From NCBI GenBank assembly GCA_047967505.1, contig CM106539.1: a DNA stretch of 64,000 nt; one strand, given 5' to 3'. The notes under the pieces are model-generated. The model saw only the letters and a list, made by a program, of their open reading frames with translations, did no database searches and was not told where the DNA came from. The DNA is from Dipteris shenzhenensis (lineage: Eukaryota > Polypodiophyta > Polypodiopsida > Gleicheniales). A program made the position numbers and the translations under genes. This document shows positions 1-11,141 of this stretch, one piece after another (position 1 is the stretch's first letter; each line of letters opens with the position of its first letter).

Positions 1-105
1 CACACCATCCTTAACCATTGCCTCACAGAAGCAACACAATTCCTATCCACAATCCTGGGGGTTAGGTGCGGCAAGAATCAATCCCTTCCACTCTACACAT
101 TTGTT

Positions 106-1470
106 TTGCTAAGTAGGAAGCTAAAGCAAGACTGGATCCAGCACTTAGTGATCTTCTTTACAAAGAAACTAGATAGTTCATCAGGCCAAAAATGTAAAAA
201 TCCACACTTAATGGCTATAATCATCAAAGAAAAGTTACAAGAACGAGAAATGACTCTGCCCCAGTCACCAAAACCAATTGAGGAGTTGGACATACACTTC
301 TCACCAGTATGGGAGCCGTCACCAACTTCTCCTACTATCACATTGGCAAGTGCAGATGCCTTAGAAGAAATACCTATTCTGGAGGTCAGAATTGAGGAAT
401 TGCCCCACGAGATTCTATAACTCGGTGCACAACTGCAACCAATATATCTCTAACAATAGCAGCAACCAAAGCCTGAGGCAAGATTGACACCAGAGCCTGA
501 GGAAAGATCGGCACTAGAGCCAAAGGCTACATCATCACTAGTAGAACCACCCATCAATGCCATGCTAGTAGATGAGCCACAAGGGGAGCTAGGGCCAGAT
601 CATTAGTATGACTATTGTACACAAGTGACTGAAATACCATTGGAAAAACCTCCCATAAGTACTACAAAATCATCAGGATGGCTACATGGGCACCACTTGT
701 ATTAGCAGTATCACCAGTCCTCATCATCATCTATCATTCTCCAACATAAAGCTAGACAAATGATCTAAATGCCAGAACTATTCACTAGCTTGGCCAAGGA
801 AGAATATGCAAGAGAATTGATAAACAGACTGCAACACAAATCAAAGACCAATTCCAGGCAATCACCATAGAGGCCAAGGCACTCTAGGCACAGACAGATG
901 AGAAGGAGGTAGAAGAAGTGCACATGAACCAAGCTCTCTAAGCTTAAGAGAAGGCAGTGAGAGATATGACCTCCAACCTCCACCAAAGTCAAACACCAGT
1001 AGTTGATAGCAACAGTACAAGCAACGGCAATCCTACAGACCTACTATAAGTCCTAGACCTCTGCACATGCTCAGTAGATGGAGGTAGTGGCACAAGCTCA
1101 ACTCACTCTAATTCACAAATATGAAGAGCTCTAGGATTGCAAAGACAAGCTTGAAGACATGAAACAATCTTTGGCAGTACGTGCCTTCATCATTGACGAG
1201 CTTACAAGGGAATGCAGAATCTTAAAGGACCAACTTGCTACCGCTAAAGAGGCCAATGGTCCAATACCAATGAAGACATTTCTCAATAGGAAAAGGTCAC
1301 CTTGCAAATGAGAAAGCTTAAGGACGCATATACAACCATCTACCAGAAATACAAAGAAAAAATGAATGAGATGCACTCCCAAAGGCAATCATCTCCAAGC
1401 TTGAACTCCAATTGCTAGTGCACAACAATGAGGCAATGGAAGACAACACCAATGAAGCCCCACTACAATG
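106..1470 (+). pseudogene. Decayed coding remnant with coiled-coil-like stretch
   Basis: Short open stretches in changing plus-strand frames run across this interval and are broken by many stops. The first, 106-420, is open for 104 codons and rich in Pro, Glu and Leu. A later stretch around 1110-1310 is rich in Glu, Lys, Leu and Asp with heptad-like spacing, which suggests a coiled coil. A similar Glu/Lys/Leu-rich degenerate stretch sits at 34360-34840 beside gypsy sequence, so this may be the N-terminal gag-like part of a retroelement. I do not recognise the protein. Nothing suggests that it is functional. Confidence 0.3.
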
Positions 1471-1539
1471 CACAACGGCGGTGTACCAAGAGCTTGTGGC
1501 TGCTCTACAAGTGAAAGATCACCTCAACACACGCGTGCT

Positions 1540-1985
1540 TTTCCAATAGAAGCAACTCCAAATCAGGATCATATCTGCTCATCCAACAATCAAATGGGAA
1601 CGTTCCATAGGGACCAAAACTCTGCGCATAATTTGCCAAGACTTGTTCGAAGATGAGAAAAATATCTTCGGCCTGTCTACACACGCCGGGTTTATAGCAC
1701 TCAGGATGGATGCTTTCATTGCATATGTATTCCTCATGGATAGTCCTCCCCTCAGGATTATTGTTGGTTTGTTGCCATTGCTACAAAGGCCATCACTATT
1801 ATTTTCAAGGCATGGCATAAGCAACATCCCACCCATGCAGCTAATGATCCCATTGCACCAGCAAAAAGAAGTGTCAAAAGATGACAGTGCCTGTCTCACA
1901 TCCAACTTCCCATATCTAACCACTCTCTCTGCCAACCTCATAACCTCACTTACCCTTGCTGTGCTACCACCCTCTTAACCTTCCC
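1540..1985 (+). pseudogene. Unrecognised repeated ORF family, copy 1 (fragment)
   Basis: The frame from 1643 to 1978 is open for 111 codons and reads on from a degenerate segment starting near 1540. The same protein is encoded on the minus strand at 50902-51228. The shared segment includes a DEKNIF motif, a STHAGFI motif and a long LLPLLQRPSLLF run. Its end is cut by the copia LTR that begins at 1991. Two diverged copies in opposite orientation point to a repetitive, probably transposon-associated gene. I do not recognise the family and assign no function. Confidence 0.4.
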
Positions 1986-1990
1986 CAAGC

Positions 1991-2343
1991 CATGAAGATA
2001 GTGGGAGAGAAGGAAGGAGTCTCATTTGCGGCTTTCTCACATACACAATGGGGGAATACACACAAAGGTGGAGGCTGAAAATAGTTTTCTTCTTCTTAGT
2101 TGTGTAAGCCAAAAAGAACTCTAGTACAAAGAAATAGAAGAACCCTATATGTGGGTCTCAAACCAAATTCAGCTAACTAAGGTGGCATACTAACTGAGCC
2201 ACAAACTAGAGTACATAAGGATAGCTGTCATCGAGCTATTATTCATGGGTAGTGTACCAACCGCATCTGTAGCTAACAAGTCGGTGACATAAATGCACAA
2301 TGGTCACCCTGGCATATCACGAGTGGAGCTCGATATCTCAACA
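1991..2343 (-). repeat. Copia LTR (3' LTR of minus-strand element)
   Basis: This segment is the reverse complement of the LTRs at 20459-20816, 41932-42289 and 48893-49246. It ends at 2343 with the complement of TGTTGAGATATC. A minus-strand polypurine tract adjoins at 2344-2356, so this is a 3' LTR. The outer terminal dinucleotide is altered: CA is found at 1991-1992 where TG is expected. Confidence 0.85.
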
Positions 2344-4034
2344 CTCCCCCTCGAGCTCAATCCCAATTCCTACACACCAATCAAGGCTCTGAACTTGCAC
2401 AGCTTCTCTGCGCCCAATGCCTTCGTGAATATGTCAGCTATCTGATCCTCTGTGCTGACATAAACTAGATCAATAAGACCTAGTAAAACCTTCTCCCGCA
2501 CATAATCATAATGCACCTCAATGTGCTTTGTTCTAGCATGATAGACTGGGTTATTTGCCAAGTGTATACTAGTATGCTCATGTTGTCACAATAAATGACA
2601 ACTGGCCCATCTGTAGACTGATGCATATCATAAAGTAGCTTATGCAACCAAGCTGCCTCACATGCAGCCATTGCTACACCCCTATACTTAGCCTCTGTGC
2701 TTGACAAGGCAACTGTAGGTTGTTTCTTGCTACTCCAAGTGACTGCAGCACTCCCGAAAGAGAACACATATCCACTGGAACACATATCCACTGGTAGATC
2801 GTCTATCAAAAATACTACCAGCCCAATCAGCATCAGTGTATCCATGCAACTGTATCTGAACCCCAGTCTCATAAAATAATCAATACTGCAATGTGTACTT
2901 TACATACCTCAGTATGCATCTAGCCACATCCAAATGCGGTTTCCTTGGAGCTTGCATAAACTGACTTACCAACCCAACAACATAGCTCAAATCTGGCCTG
3001 GTAATAGTCATATAAATCAAACTTCCTACTATGCATCTGTACATAGTAGGGTCTTCTAGAAGCTCACCTACATCTATGCTCAGCTTCACATTCTGCTCCA
3101 AAGGAACTAAAATAGGCTTACAGCCCCTCATCCCATCTTTGGACAGCATGTCCAATCCATACTGCCTCTACGAGAGCCGTTTCCCACTTGGTGATCTACT
3201 CACCTCAATGCCAAGAAATAATGCAGCTCTCCCAAATCCTTTATCTCAAACTTCTGCTTCAATAGCATTTTCACATGAAGGATATCTTCATCACTATCAC
3301 CTGTGATGATCAAATAATCAACATAAATGACAAGCAGCATAATACCTTTCTCTGTTTTTCTCACATAAAGTGAGAAATCTGCCTTGGAAATCTGAAAGCC
3401 AATAGTGACAAGATACTATCCTATCTTGTCAGACCATGCTCTAGGTGCTTGCTCCAGGATGAATAGCATGAACATAACCTGGTGGCTGCTCCATAAAGAC
3501 CTCTTCTCATGCAAGAAGGCATTCTTTACATCCATCTGATGTAAAGACCATCCCTTTAATGCAGCCATAGCGATGACTGCTCTTACGGTTGCCATCCTTG
3601 CAACCGGACTGAATGTTTCTTCATAATCAATGCCATATTTCTATGCATACCCCTTGACAACTAATCTTGCCTTGTATCTGTTCACACAACCATCTGCATT
3701 GTGCTTCACCTTATAAACCCACTTACAGCCAATTGAATTCTTGTCTTTAAGCAAAGGCACCAATTCCCATGTAGCATTTGCTTCCAGGGCATCCATTTCT
3801 TCATCCATGGCTTTCTCCCATTTTTCTTTTCCCATGGCTTGCTCAAAAGAATTGGGTTCTGGTTCCTATATCACTTTGACCATATAGGCATAGTGAATGG
3901 CTGTAAATCCATCATATTTCAGCCTATCCACAGGATACCTAGCTCTAGTATAGACCTGCACAAAATAGGCTCACTTCCAGGTGCTCTCAAGGAACTAAAA
4001 ACTAGTCAGATCCCTCCATGCCCTGTGCCACAAC
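2344..4034 (-). pseudogene. Copia pol fragment (reverse transcriptase and RNase H), degenerate
   Basis: Read on the minus strand from right to left, this fragment carries the linker before RT, the RT start ([19 protein letters not shown] near 3835), the RT core with multiple stops, and RNase H. The RNase H part holds a Y-x-DADW-like region, ALSSTEAKY near 2690, and the C-terminal HIEVHYDYVREKV near 2500. It matches the better preserved copies at 18.6-20.4 kb and 46.7-48.9 kb. The match stops near 4034, where the neighbouring transposase gene begins. Gag, protease and integrase are absent here. Scattered stops and frameshifts make it a pseudogene. Confidence 0.85.
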
Positions 4035-4096
4035 ATAGATTAGTTTCCAATAATCAAAAAACAATAAAGTTGTGAATGAAATAACAATAGACCTAC

Positions 4097-6071
4097 CTTG
4101 AGAATGTATTCTCCCCAATGAGCCACTCTTGCATGCCACCACACAATCCATGTTTCTAAAATGGAGATGTCCTTCTTATGTGCATGATGCTTGAACCACG
4201 AACGGAGGTTTTTCAACTCGATGTCTGCAGCTTCTTGAGATGGAGCATTCTTCCACTGTCTACACCTTAGCTTGAACTCCTCACGATCAAATGATGGAAG
4301 GAACTTAGCATGGTTTTCCAAGCTTTGCTCCCAATGGAATAAGCAAGATCTCTCTTTTTCTTTGAGCACCTTATTGGCATCACCATTGAATACCATTCTA
4401 ATTGCACGCCAATTTGCTTGTGCCTCATCAGCCATAAACCCTTTAAATTGAGGCTTTGGGAATTCCTCCTTCTCCATGACTCTATTTAACATTTCCCAAA
4501 AAAGGATCTGGGCTTTTGTATCCTCAACCTTGAAATCCCCAATAGCAATAGTCTGTAGCTCTTGAACAAAAGGGTTGTAAACATGGCATGCCATTGTATT
4601 CCAATCATGCATACGTTTGACAAAATCAAAGCAAACCCAGCACGATCCTAACTCTCCACCTGGCCTCATCTTGTTCACTAGATCAACACCACTACCATGT
4701 CCCTTGGTAGACATCTTGAAAACATGACATCTTTCAAATGAAGAAAATTCAAGTTGTCCAGGGAACACCATGCTCTGAAAATAATCATATACACACTTTC
4801 TTTTCAGTTGTAAAAGAGCATCATAACCATCTGCAAAGGATCCACTTTCAATTTGGGCCTCCCTTTTCCAACGTGCGAGCCTACAGTTAAGGACATGTAG
4901 CATCAAAATCCCATTACTTATTTTTCATAAAAACTTGAGTACTTTTAATCACATTAAAAGGACAAGTATGCACATACCTTCTCTTGTCCAAAGTTGGAGT
5001 AATCTTCTCTAGTAATGATGTCAATTCAGCATCACTCATGGCTTTCGGATCATCTTGAATGACGGCATCCAATATTATTTTCTTTGCTAATGTTTTTTGC
5101 AAGGCTTTAGGTCTTCCCATCCCATCTATTTGTATGAGCTTAGTCAACCTAGCCTTAACTTCCTTCACAGCACCTCTAGAACTTCCTTCACCAACGGGAT
5201 GCAAATGATACCCTGAGTGTATAACACACCTCTTAAATTGTGTATCACCCTTGGGGTGTGGGTAACATAAGAATAGCCTACATGGGCACTCTTGCTCGCA
5301 GAAAGGATGAGCACCACAATGCAAACACTTAAGACTACTATTTTCGCCAACATATGATCTTTGAGGACACACTCGTGAAAGTCTCCCTTGCCAATGCTTC
5401 TCATTGGCCTCTTTGGTTCTCTCCAAGTAAGGACAAAATATGTTTTTGCATTGTAGATGCCCACCACATCTTCGAATTCTAACTAAACCATCAAATCCTG
5501 TCATATTACTTGTTATATCATCCGTCCAAACATGGCTGTCGTATTTGGTTTCTGTCCCCTCAGCACGGTTAGGGAGGTCCGAAGCGAGAAGCTCAAACAA
5601 AATATTGCCATCATACTTTACTGGAAGTGCATCAACTTCTTGTATTGTTGTTACAATGTCCATAGCTTTTTTGAGTGCACTTCTTGCAGGAAGGTTTTTC
5701 AAGAGAGGAACCAAACTCATGGTCTTATCGGATTGTTCATCTACTTGTTTTTTATCCGACACTTCCTTACTGATTTCTGTCAAAAGCTTTACACCTCTAA
5801 CAATGAAGGTGGTTCCAAACTGAGTGTCAAGATGAAACAAGGACTCCTCACCTACAAAGGGAACCTCAAAGGACAAGTCGTCACACTTGCTATCAAGTAG
5901 TTGATGCAAAGAGATTGAGCTCGGTGAAAGTCCAAATGCTAAGTGAAGGTATTCCCTACTAATGCGTGCAACACCATTCGTTGTTGCAACTTGCAGTGTC
6001 TTTGACCTATTGTCATTGGACACAATTGCAAAATCCATGGAGCTTGTGGAACACAATCTCCCTTCCTTCAA
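4097..6071 (-). CDS. DDE (MULE-like) transposase gene, spliced, 3'-truncated
   Basis: There are two exons: 6071-4978 and 4880-4097. The intron (4977-4881) has a GTATGT donor and a CTGTAG acceptor. Joined, they give 626 uninterrupted codons from the ATG at 6069-6071. A further donor, GTAGGT, follows at 4096, but the next exon is lost at the copia junction near 4034. The N-terminal half has a Cys/His-rich zone (LKCLHCGAHPFC, then CPCRLF) and CVIHSGYHLHPV. The C-terminal half has GFMADEAQANWRAIR, CLFHWEQSL and a Trp-rich WWHARVAHWG. These resemble MULE-type transposases, where an Asp-containing motif precedes a conserved W-x-x-x-L stretch. The family assignment is my inference from pattern; a related DDE superfamily is possible. 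The frame is open, so decay is recent or the gene was kept. Confidence 0.55.
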
Positions 6072-6532
6072 GTGAAAGGAAAATTAGTCATTACCAGTTT
6101 TGAGATCTATTGCTAGCAAACGAGGCACAAGTGAGTAAGCATGTGAGCAACAGTAGTTCACGCACTTGTCTCCTTTCGAACTCTATACTAACCAACTCAG
6201 CTAGACGATCATTGTTCTTTGATACTAAATCAGCTAGACGATCAAACTCATAATATAACCACATTCATTGCCACCGCCACGTCCCAAGCACACAAGTCCT
6301 TGTAACCGCCAATTTAGAAGAATCTACTCATATAATCTTTGCCGAAGAGGCCTTTAATGGGTGTGTATCCCTAGTATAATTTTTACTCTAAAAACAATCA
6401 TACCAAAGGATGGAATAGTTGCGAGAGAAAAATCATGGACATGATGCCATCATTAGTTCAAATGAAATATTAGAGCTCAAGAAGGTTAATGGATTGAAGG
6501 TGGTAGGAAAAAGTAAAGACATCATAATTTCG
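6072..6532. other. No gene seen
   Basis: This is the upstream flank of the transposase gene. No coding signal, terminal inverted repeat or recognisable promoter element could be supported. Confidence 0.5.
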
Positions 6533-7170
6533 CTGGCGAAACACTATTGGAGGCCATTTCATTTGGAGTTCACAACTATAGTTTCGCTGGCGAAACTAAA
6601 CGGGGCGGAAAAAACGAAACTAAGCGAAGGAGGAAGGTCGAAGGGAAACGGAAGTGGAAGAAAGGAGGGTGGAGAGGGAGAGGGAGAAGAAGAGGCAGAG
6701 GCAAAGAAAGAGAAACTAGTTCAGAGAAAGAGAAGGGGAGGCAGAGCCAGAGAAAGAGGCAGAGAAGACTAGTTTTGTTGGCACTAGTTTCGCTGGCGAA
6801 ACTAGTGAACACGCCTACGCCCACGCCCACGCCTACGCCCATGCCCACGCCTAGTTTTGTTGAACACGCTCACACCTACGCCTATGCCTACGCCCACGCC
6901 CACACCTACGCCTATGCCTACGCCCACGTCCACGCCTACACCTATGCCTACGCCTACGCCCACGCCTACGCCTTCACTAGTTTCGCTGGCGAAACTAGCC
7001 AGCGAAACTAGTTTCGCCAGCGAAACTAGTGTTCACTAGTTTCGCTGGCAAAACTAGTGGCGTGGCGAACTAGTTTCGCCAGCGAAACTAGTGTTCACTA
7101 GTTTTGCTGGCGAAACTAGTGGCATGGCGAACTAGTTTCGCCAGCGAAACTAGTGTTCACTAGTTTCGTT
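6533..7170. repeat. Palindrome array 1 (core GTTTCGCCAGCGAAAC)
   Basis: Many copies of a near-perfect inverted repeat occur here. Each has 11-base arms ACTAGTTTCGC and GCGAAACTAGT around a 2-bp centre that is CA on one strand and TG on the other. The first partial copies lie at 6533 and 6584, a full copy at 6783-6806, and a dense run at 6976-7166. They alternate with a second palindrome, ACTAGTGTTCACTAGT, which shares the ACTAGT ends. Translated frames through the array give meaningless repeated peptides. The structure predicts hairpin or cruciform formation. Related clusters follow at 7776-8062 and 9533-9600. Confidence 0.9.
6810..6974 (+). repeat. CCTACG/CCCACG hexamer minisatellite
   Basis: Tandem 6-bp and 12-bp units of the form CCTACGCCCACG run with small variations, interrupted once near 6850 by a piece of the palindrome repeat. 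In the frame starting at 6857 it reads as a Pro-Thr-Pro-Met repeat. This is a repeat artefact and not evidence for a proline-rich protein. Confidence 0.85.
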
Positions 7171-7775
7171 AGGAGCATCTGTTGTGATTCCTGCCGTTGT
7201 TAGTTTGAGTTTTCTCTAGTTTGCTATCTCTAATATGTTTCGTTTTGTTTCTAACAGTCTGCAATCATGTATCTCATGTACTATACTAACGAAAATGGTG
7301 AGAAGGTTTACACGTTGCAGGTATTTCCTCTGAAGTATAAATATTTTGGTGGGTCAGTTTTGCCCGTAATCTGTTTGTGTCTGTTGTCAAATTCTTAGGG
7401 ATGCTAGTTTTCATAATGCTTTTCGGGCCACGCTTTGTTTAGAGCGAGTTAGTCAAAAAATAGTGAAGACACTTCCGTCCATGTAGCTGCATGCTACTTG
7501 CGTATTGAAGAGAGAGAGAAAGTCAGGTTCAGGTCCAACTGAACAGGAATGGATCCCTCTCTCATTAGAAATGGAACGCTATTGCTAGCACAGAAGTAAT
7601 CACCAGCTTTTGACCAGGACCGGCCAACATGCGTCTGATAATTCAAATCAGCCTTGGAATGCTAATATTCAGCGCTTAGAACTGTGTTAGTGGAAATGTA
7701 AAGGGTGAAGCTAAAGCTAGATGTGAAAATGTGAAGGGCAAAGCTAGATGTCAGAGGTTATGGGTCAATGCCTAC
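7171..7775. other. Spacer between palindrome arrays, no gene seen
   Basis: This is ordinary AT-leaning sequence with no long open frame on either strand. I see no convincing gene or known repeat. Confidence 0.5.
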
Positions 7776-8062
7776 GCCTTCACTAGTTTCGCTGGCGAAA
7801 CTAGCCAGCGAAACTAGTGAACACTAGATTCGCTAGCGAAACTAGTGTTCACTAGAAACTAGTGAACACTAGTTTCCGCCACTAGTTTCGCCAGCGAAAC
7901 TAGTGTTCATTAGTTTCGCTGGCGAAACTAGTTTACCACTGAAAATAGTGGCGAACTAGTTTCGCCAGCGAAACTAGTGAACACTAGTTTCGCTGGCGAA
8001 ACTAGACTAGTGTTCACTAGTTTCGCCAGCGAAACTAGTGTTCACTAGTGTTCTCTCGTTGT
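7776..8062. repeat. Palindrome array 2 (core GTTTCGCCAGCGAAAC)
   Basis: This is a second dense cluster of the same palindrome, alternating with ACTAGTGTTCACTAG-type palindromes. Some units are mutated, for example the ATTCGCTAGCGAAAC form near 7830. The cluster ends with GTTCTCTCGTTGTCTCC at about 8047, and array 3 ends with the same sequence. The shared flank suggests that the arrays are pieces of one larger duplicated repeat. Confidence 0.9.
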
Positions 8063-9532
8063 CTCCTTTCCACAGAAAGAGCGCACGGCACCATTTCCTT
8101 TCCAGCATTTCCAGTGCCCCACGTCCGAACAGCCTTCATCTTCTTGTGCAAGCTTCTCCTCCAAATTCCGGTCTGGCTCTACAACATCAGACAAAGTTGA
8201 ACCCCAAGGAATGTCTAGCACTGTTTGTCCTTGACGTAACAAGTTTAACTCGTAGTTAAAGCTTGCATCCACAGTTCCTGCTCTTACCGGAGACGGAGAG
8301 GCACTAAGAAAAGGAACTGGACAGCAGGAGTTCGGGGAGGCAAAACGGCGTGATTCATTAGAATGCTCGTCCATTTGCGCAAGCTAAAGCAATCCTGAGA
8401 CCCACATGTTTTGGCTCAATTCAGTGCAACAACCAGTCGACGGAAGTTCCAAGCAGCAAGGAACCTATCAGCCTCGCCTTCGCCTTTTCCCGTCGGTGGG
8501 TGTATTACTGCATTGCTGCACCCTCTCCTCATGAAAATCCTCTCTCGGCTATGGCGGACCCAAGCTCCACATTGCTTCTCCCCTTCCGCCGCCCCCGTGA
8601 TTCATATGAAATCGCTCGGCTATGGTAATAGCTCCCACGAGACGCCTTTGCCATCACTTATGCATTTCAAGGCCTTTCTAAGCCTTGCCCCGTGACCCAT
8701 CAGCTGCCTCCTCTATCCTCATCGGCCACGTCAATCTTCCTATCGCTTTGGCCTCCATTCCATAGCGCCGATTCTTGCGACAGCTTCTCTGTTTTACTAG
8801 TCTCCGAGATTTAGAGGTGGCAACTAGTCCGTCGACGGAACTTCCGAGTGGCTGCCTGCAGGTCGACCGTGGTACAAAATTTTCGTCCGTCAACGGAGGT
8901 TCATTCTGTTTGTATTTCCGTCAACGGAGGTTCATTCTGTCTGTATTTCTGAACGATGATGGGGTGAGAAGGGGAGGTGACCGTTTGGGGGGTTTACCAT
9001 TGTTTGGGAGTTTCCCGCCAATCGCTTCATTTTCTTCATCTTCTTCTTCTTCTTCTTCTTCTTCTGCGGCTGCATCCACCTCCAGCTCCCGCTCCCGTTC
9101 CCTTTCAGCTCACCCTCTCCTCCGTCAGTCATCCTTCCCCCCTCTCCTCACACTTCTCTTTCTTTTCTTTCTTCCACTACCCTCCGCTTGCTTGTTTTGA
9201 CGCTCGGAACTCGCATCTTTTGTTGGCGAGAAAATCCCAGACATTCCTGACATTAGTGATCAAAACTGACTTTTTCATGGCGATCTCCCCACCACTCGCG
9301 TAGCTTGCAGGGCTTGCTGCCGCGCCCCTCTTCACGCACGCACTTGGTTGCACTTGAACTTCGGGTTCATGATCCTCAACAGATTCAACCGGAGACTCGA
9401 AACAACGCTCTCAAACTCAGTTTGGGCGCACTGTTTTTATAAAGTCTTGATAGTTTTTGGGGGGGGAGTGGGCGAGCCAGTCTCCCTTGTCGCTCGTTTG
9501 TCCTGTGCAAAGTCTCATAAATCCCTTCGTTC
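8063..9532. other. GC-richer segment with short repeats, no confirmed gene
   Basis: Base composition is higher in GC than in the surroundings. A 109-codon open frame on the minus strand (8374-8045) is not recognised. A direct repeat of about 29 bp containing GTCAACGGAGGTTCATTCTG occurs twice between 8886 and 8945. A TTC microsatellite lies at about 9029-9064. Overlapping serine- and proline-rich frames come from that microsatellite. The segment may be captured host DNA, but no product could be identified. Confidence 0.4.
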
Positions 9533-9600
9533 ACTAGTTTCACTGGCGAAACTAGTTTCGCCAGTGAAACTAGTGTTCACTAGTGTTCTCTCGTTGTCTC
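9533..9600. repeat. Palindrome array 3, short
   Basis: Two adjoining copies of the same palindrome, with TTTCACTGGCGAAAC and TTTCGCCAGTGAAAC variants, are followed by the ACTAGTGTTCACTAGTG unit and the GTTCTCTCGTTGTCTCC flank seen at the end of array 2. Confidence 0.85.
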
Positions 9601-10305
9601 CCTCTGGCTGCCGCCTTCATCACTCAGTCCTTCCTCTTCCTCTTCATCACTCAGTCCTTCCTCTCTCTCCCTCCATACTCCCTTCATCACTCGTCCTTCC
9701 TCTTCCTCCATGCTCCCTTCATTACTCGGTCCTTCCTCTCTCTCCATGCTCCCTTCATCACTCGTCCTTCCTATCTCTCTCCTTCCCTCTCCCTCCAAGG
9801 CTCGCTTCCACCTATCTCTCCATCCATGCTAACCACCAAGGCTCCTTTTCACCTGTCTCTCTATCCAAGCTAATCAACAACGCAAAGAAATTAATCAACG
9901 CTAGTTCTTTTTTCGCCAACGCTAGTCCTTCTTGTCTCTCTTTTTTCGCTTCTCCACTCACTTCCTTACGCTTCTGTTGTTGTGGCTTCCTTACGCTTCT
10001 CCACTCACCATAGCCTTGGCTTCCTTACGCTTCTGTTTCCTCTACCATAGCCTTGGCTTCCTTATGCTTGCAAGACATCTTTGCCTTCACTTCGCTGGCT
10101 CCTACCTTGTGGCTAGTTAGCAGACGTTACCTTGTGGCTAGTTAGCAGAGGAGGAGGGATACAGAGAGCTTGTTTCTCCACAATCCTTTCTCGAGAGTCT
10201 GTCTATATTACAGAGGATTACAAATAGCTTGCTTCTACCCTCAGAATATCACAAAGAAATACTACCAGTTGCTTCTACTTCTCCAACTTCCCTCCTCACG
10301 GCAGT
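9601..10305. other. Pyrimidine-rich imperfect repeats, no gene seen
   Basis: Imperfect tandem units of CCTTCATCACTCRGTCCTTCC type run from about 9614 to 9800, followed by CTTCCTTACGCTTCT-type repeats to about 10080. Frames through it are Ser/Leu/Pro-rich, which fits low-complexity sequence. No gene is supported. Confidence 0.6.
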
Positions 10306-10462
10306 AGAGTGGACGACCTCGGCGCCCTCACTGACGAGACTGTCTCCATCCGCCTCGGTAAGAAGCGTGGTGACCCTGCTGTCATCTCTATCAAACTGCT
10401 TGGACTCGGCTGCGAGCTCGCTCGCATCGTCTTCGAATTCGGTCTCGACTTGGTTCGCGCAG
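10306..10462 (+). pseudogene. Captured exon resembling the N-terminus of plant ACT-domain (ACR-type) proteins
   Basis: One frame reads VDDLGALTDETVSIRLGKKR, then GDPAVISIK, LGLGCELARIVFEFGLDLVR, and then meets a GT donor at 10463. Plant ACR9/ACR10-type ACT-domain proteins begin with a short acidic leader, then a GDP-x-V-V-T-V-N block, a GLGCDLCR-like block and an EFGL block, in this order and spacing. Three to four residues expected between ISIK and LGLGC are missing. The codons are strongly GC-rich at third positions, unlike the flanks. No continuation exon was found downstream. This looks like a gene fragment captured by a mobile element; its donor could serve as a 5' non-coding exon for the next gene. 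Confidence 0.5.
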
Positions 10463-10641
10463 GTATAATGTCTCTGTTACGCCAATTTCTCGCTCGGATT
10501 GCTTTGTTTTTTAGGAGGAATCGTGGCCTGATCTCCTCCTCCTTCTTTGCTTCTTTGCTTCTTTGCTTTGCTTCTTTGTATACAATGGTTACTCGCGGCA
10601 CTTTGATTTGGAGAGGGAGAGAGTGCCAGAAGCACTGCCCA

Positions 10642-10862
10642 TTTGCGCTGGGCACAAATGTCTCCTGGCAGAGCCCAAAGGCCATGTGGTGGCTCGACTC
10701 TCCATTTGCGTTGAGTGCAAATTGGCAGAACCAAATGGCCCCTTCTCCCTTTGGAGGCTTGACAAGCCTTTGCGCTGGGCGCAAACGAGTGTTGGAAGGA
10801 CCAAATGCCATATATGGATAGTTTGGTGAGGGGAAGACGGGGCCATTTGTGCAAAGCGCAAA
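10642..10862. promoter_or_regulatory. Cluster of four 17-bp dyads, consensus TTTGCGCtggGCGCAAA
   Basis: Four inverted repeats of the same size lie at 10642-10658, 10705-10721, 10769-10785 and 10846-10862. The third is perfect, with 7-bp arms and a TGG centre; the others carry one to a few arm mismatches. They start about 530 bp and end about 310 bp upstream of the proposed ATG of the ParB-methyltransferase gene. The spacing is 63, 64 and 77 bp. They could be protein-binding sites or part of a degenerate tandem repeat. Regulatory function is inference from position and symmetry only. Confidence 0.45.
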
Positions 10863-11141
10863 CAGCTCAGCCCAGAGCCAAACGGAGCCCAGACTTGGGA
10901 CAAGCTAGCCAGCATCATGCGAACATATGCATCTCTGGCCTTCGAATAAGCATCACTAAAGAAAGGGCAACAATACGAAATTTGGGAATCAGTCTGAATT
11001 TCCATGCTTTCTTCTGTTCAGCTGAATTTCTCCCGTGCCTTCACTCTGTCATTTTTTAGATGGTTACACTCTGTCATTTTTCATTTAATCATTTCAAAGA
11101 TGGTTTCACTATGTCATTTATTTGTTTTTCTTCTTGTGCAG

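Noticed and set aside
6857-7039. Open frame encoding a Pro-Thr-Pro-Met repeat
   Set aside because: It is a direct translation of the CCTACG/CCCACG minisatellite and palindromes, open in several frames, with no gene context.
10295-10854. Minus-strand open frames of 125-171 codons
   Set aside because: They are shadows of the ACR-like exon and the dyad repeats, with no recognisable product.
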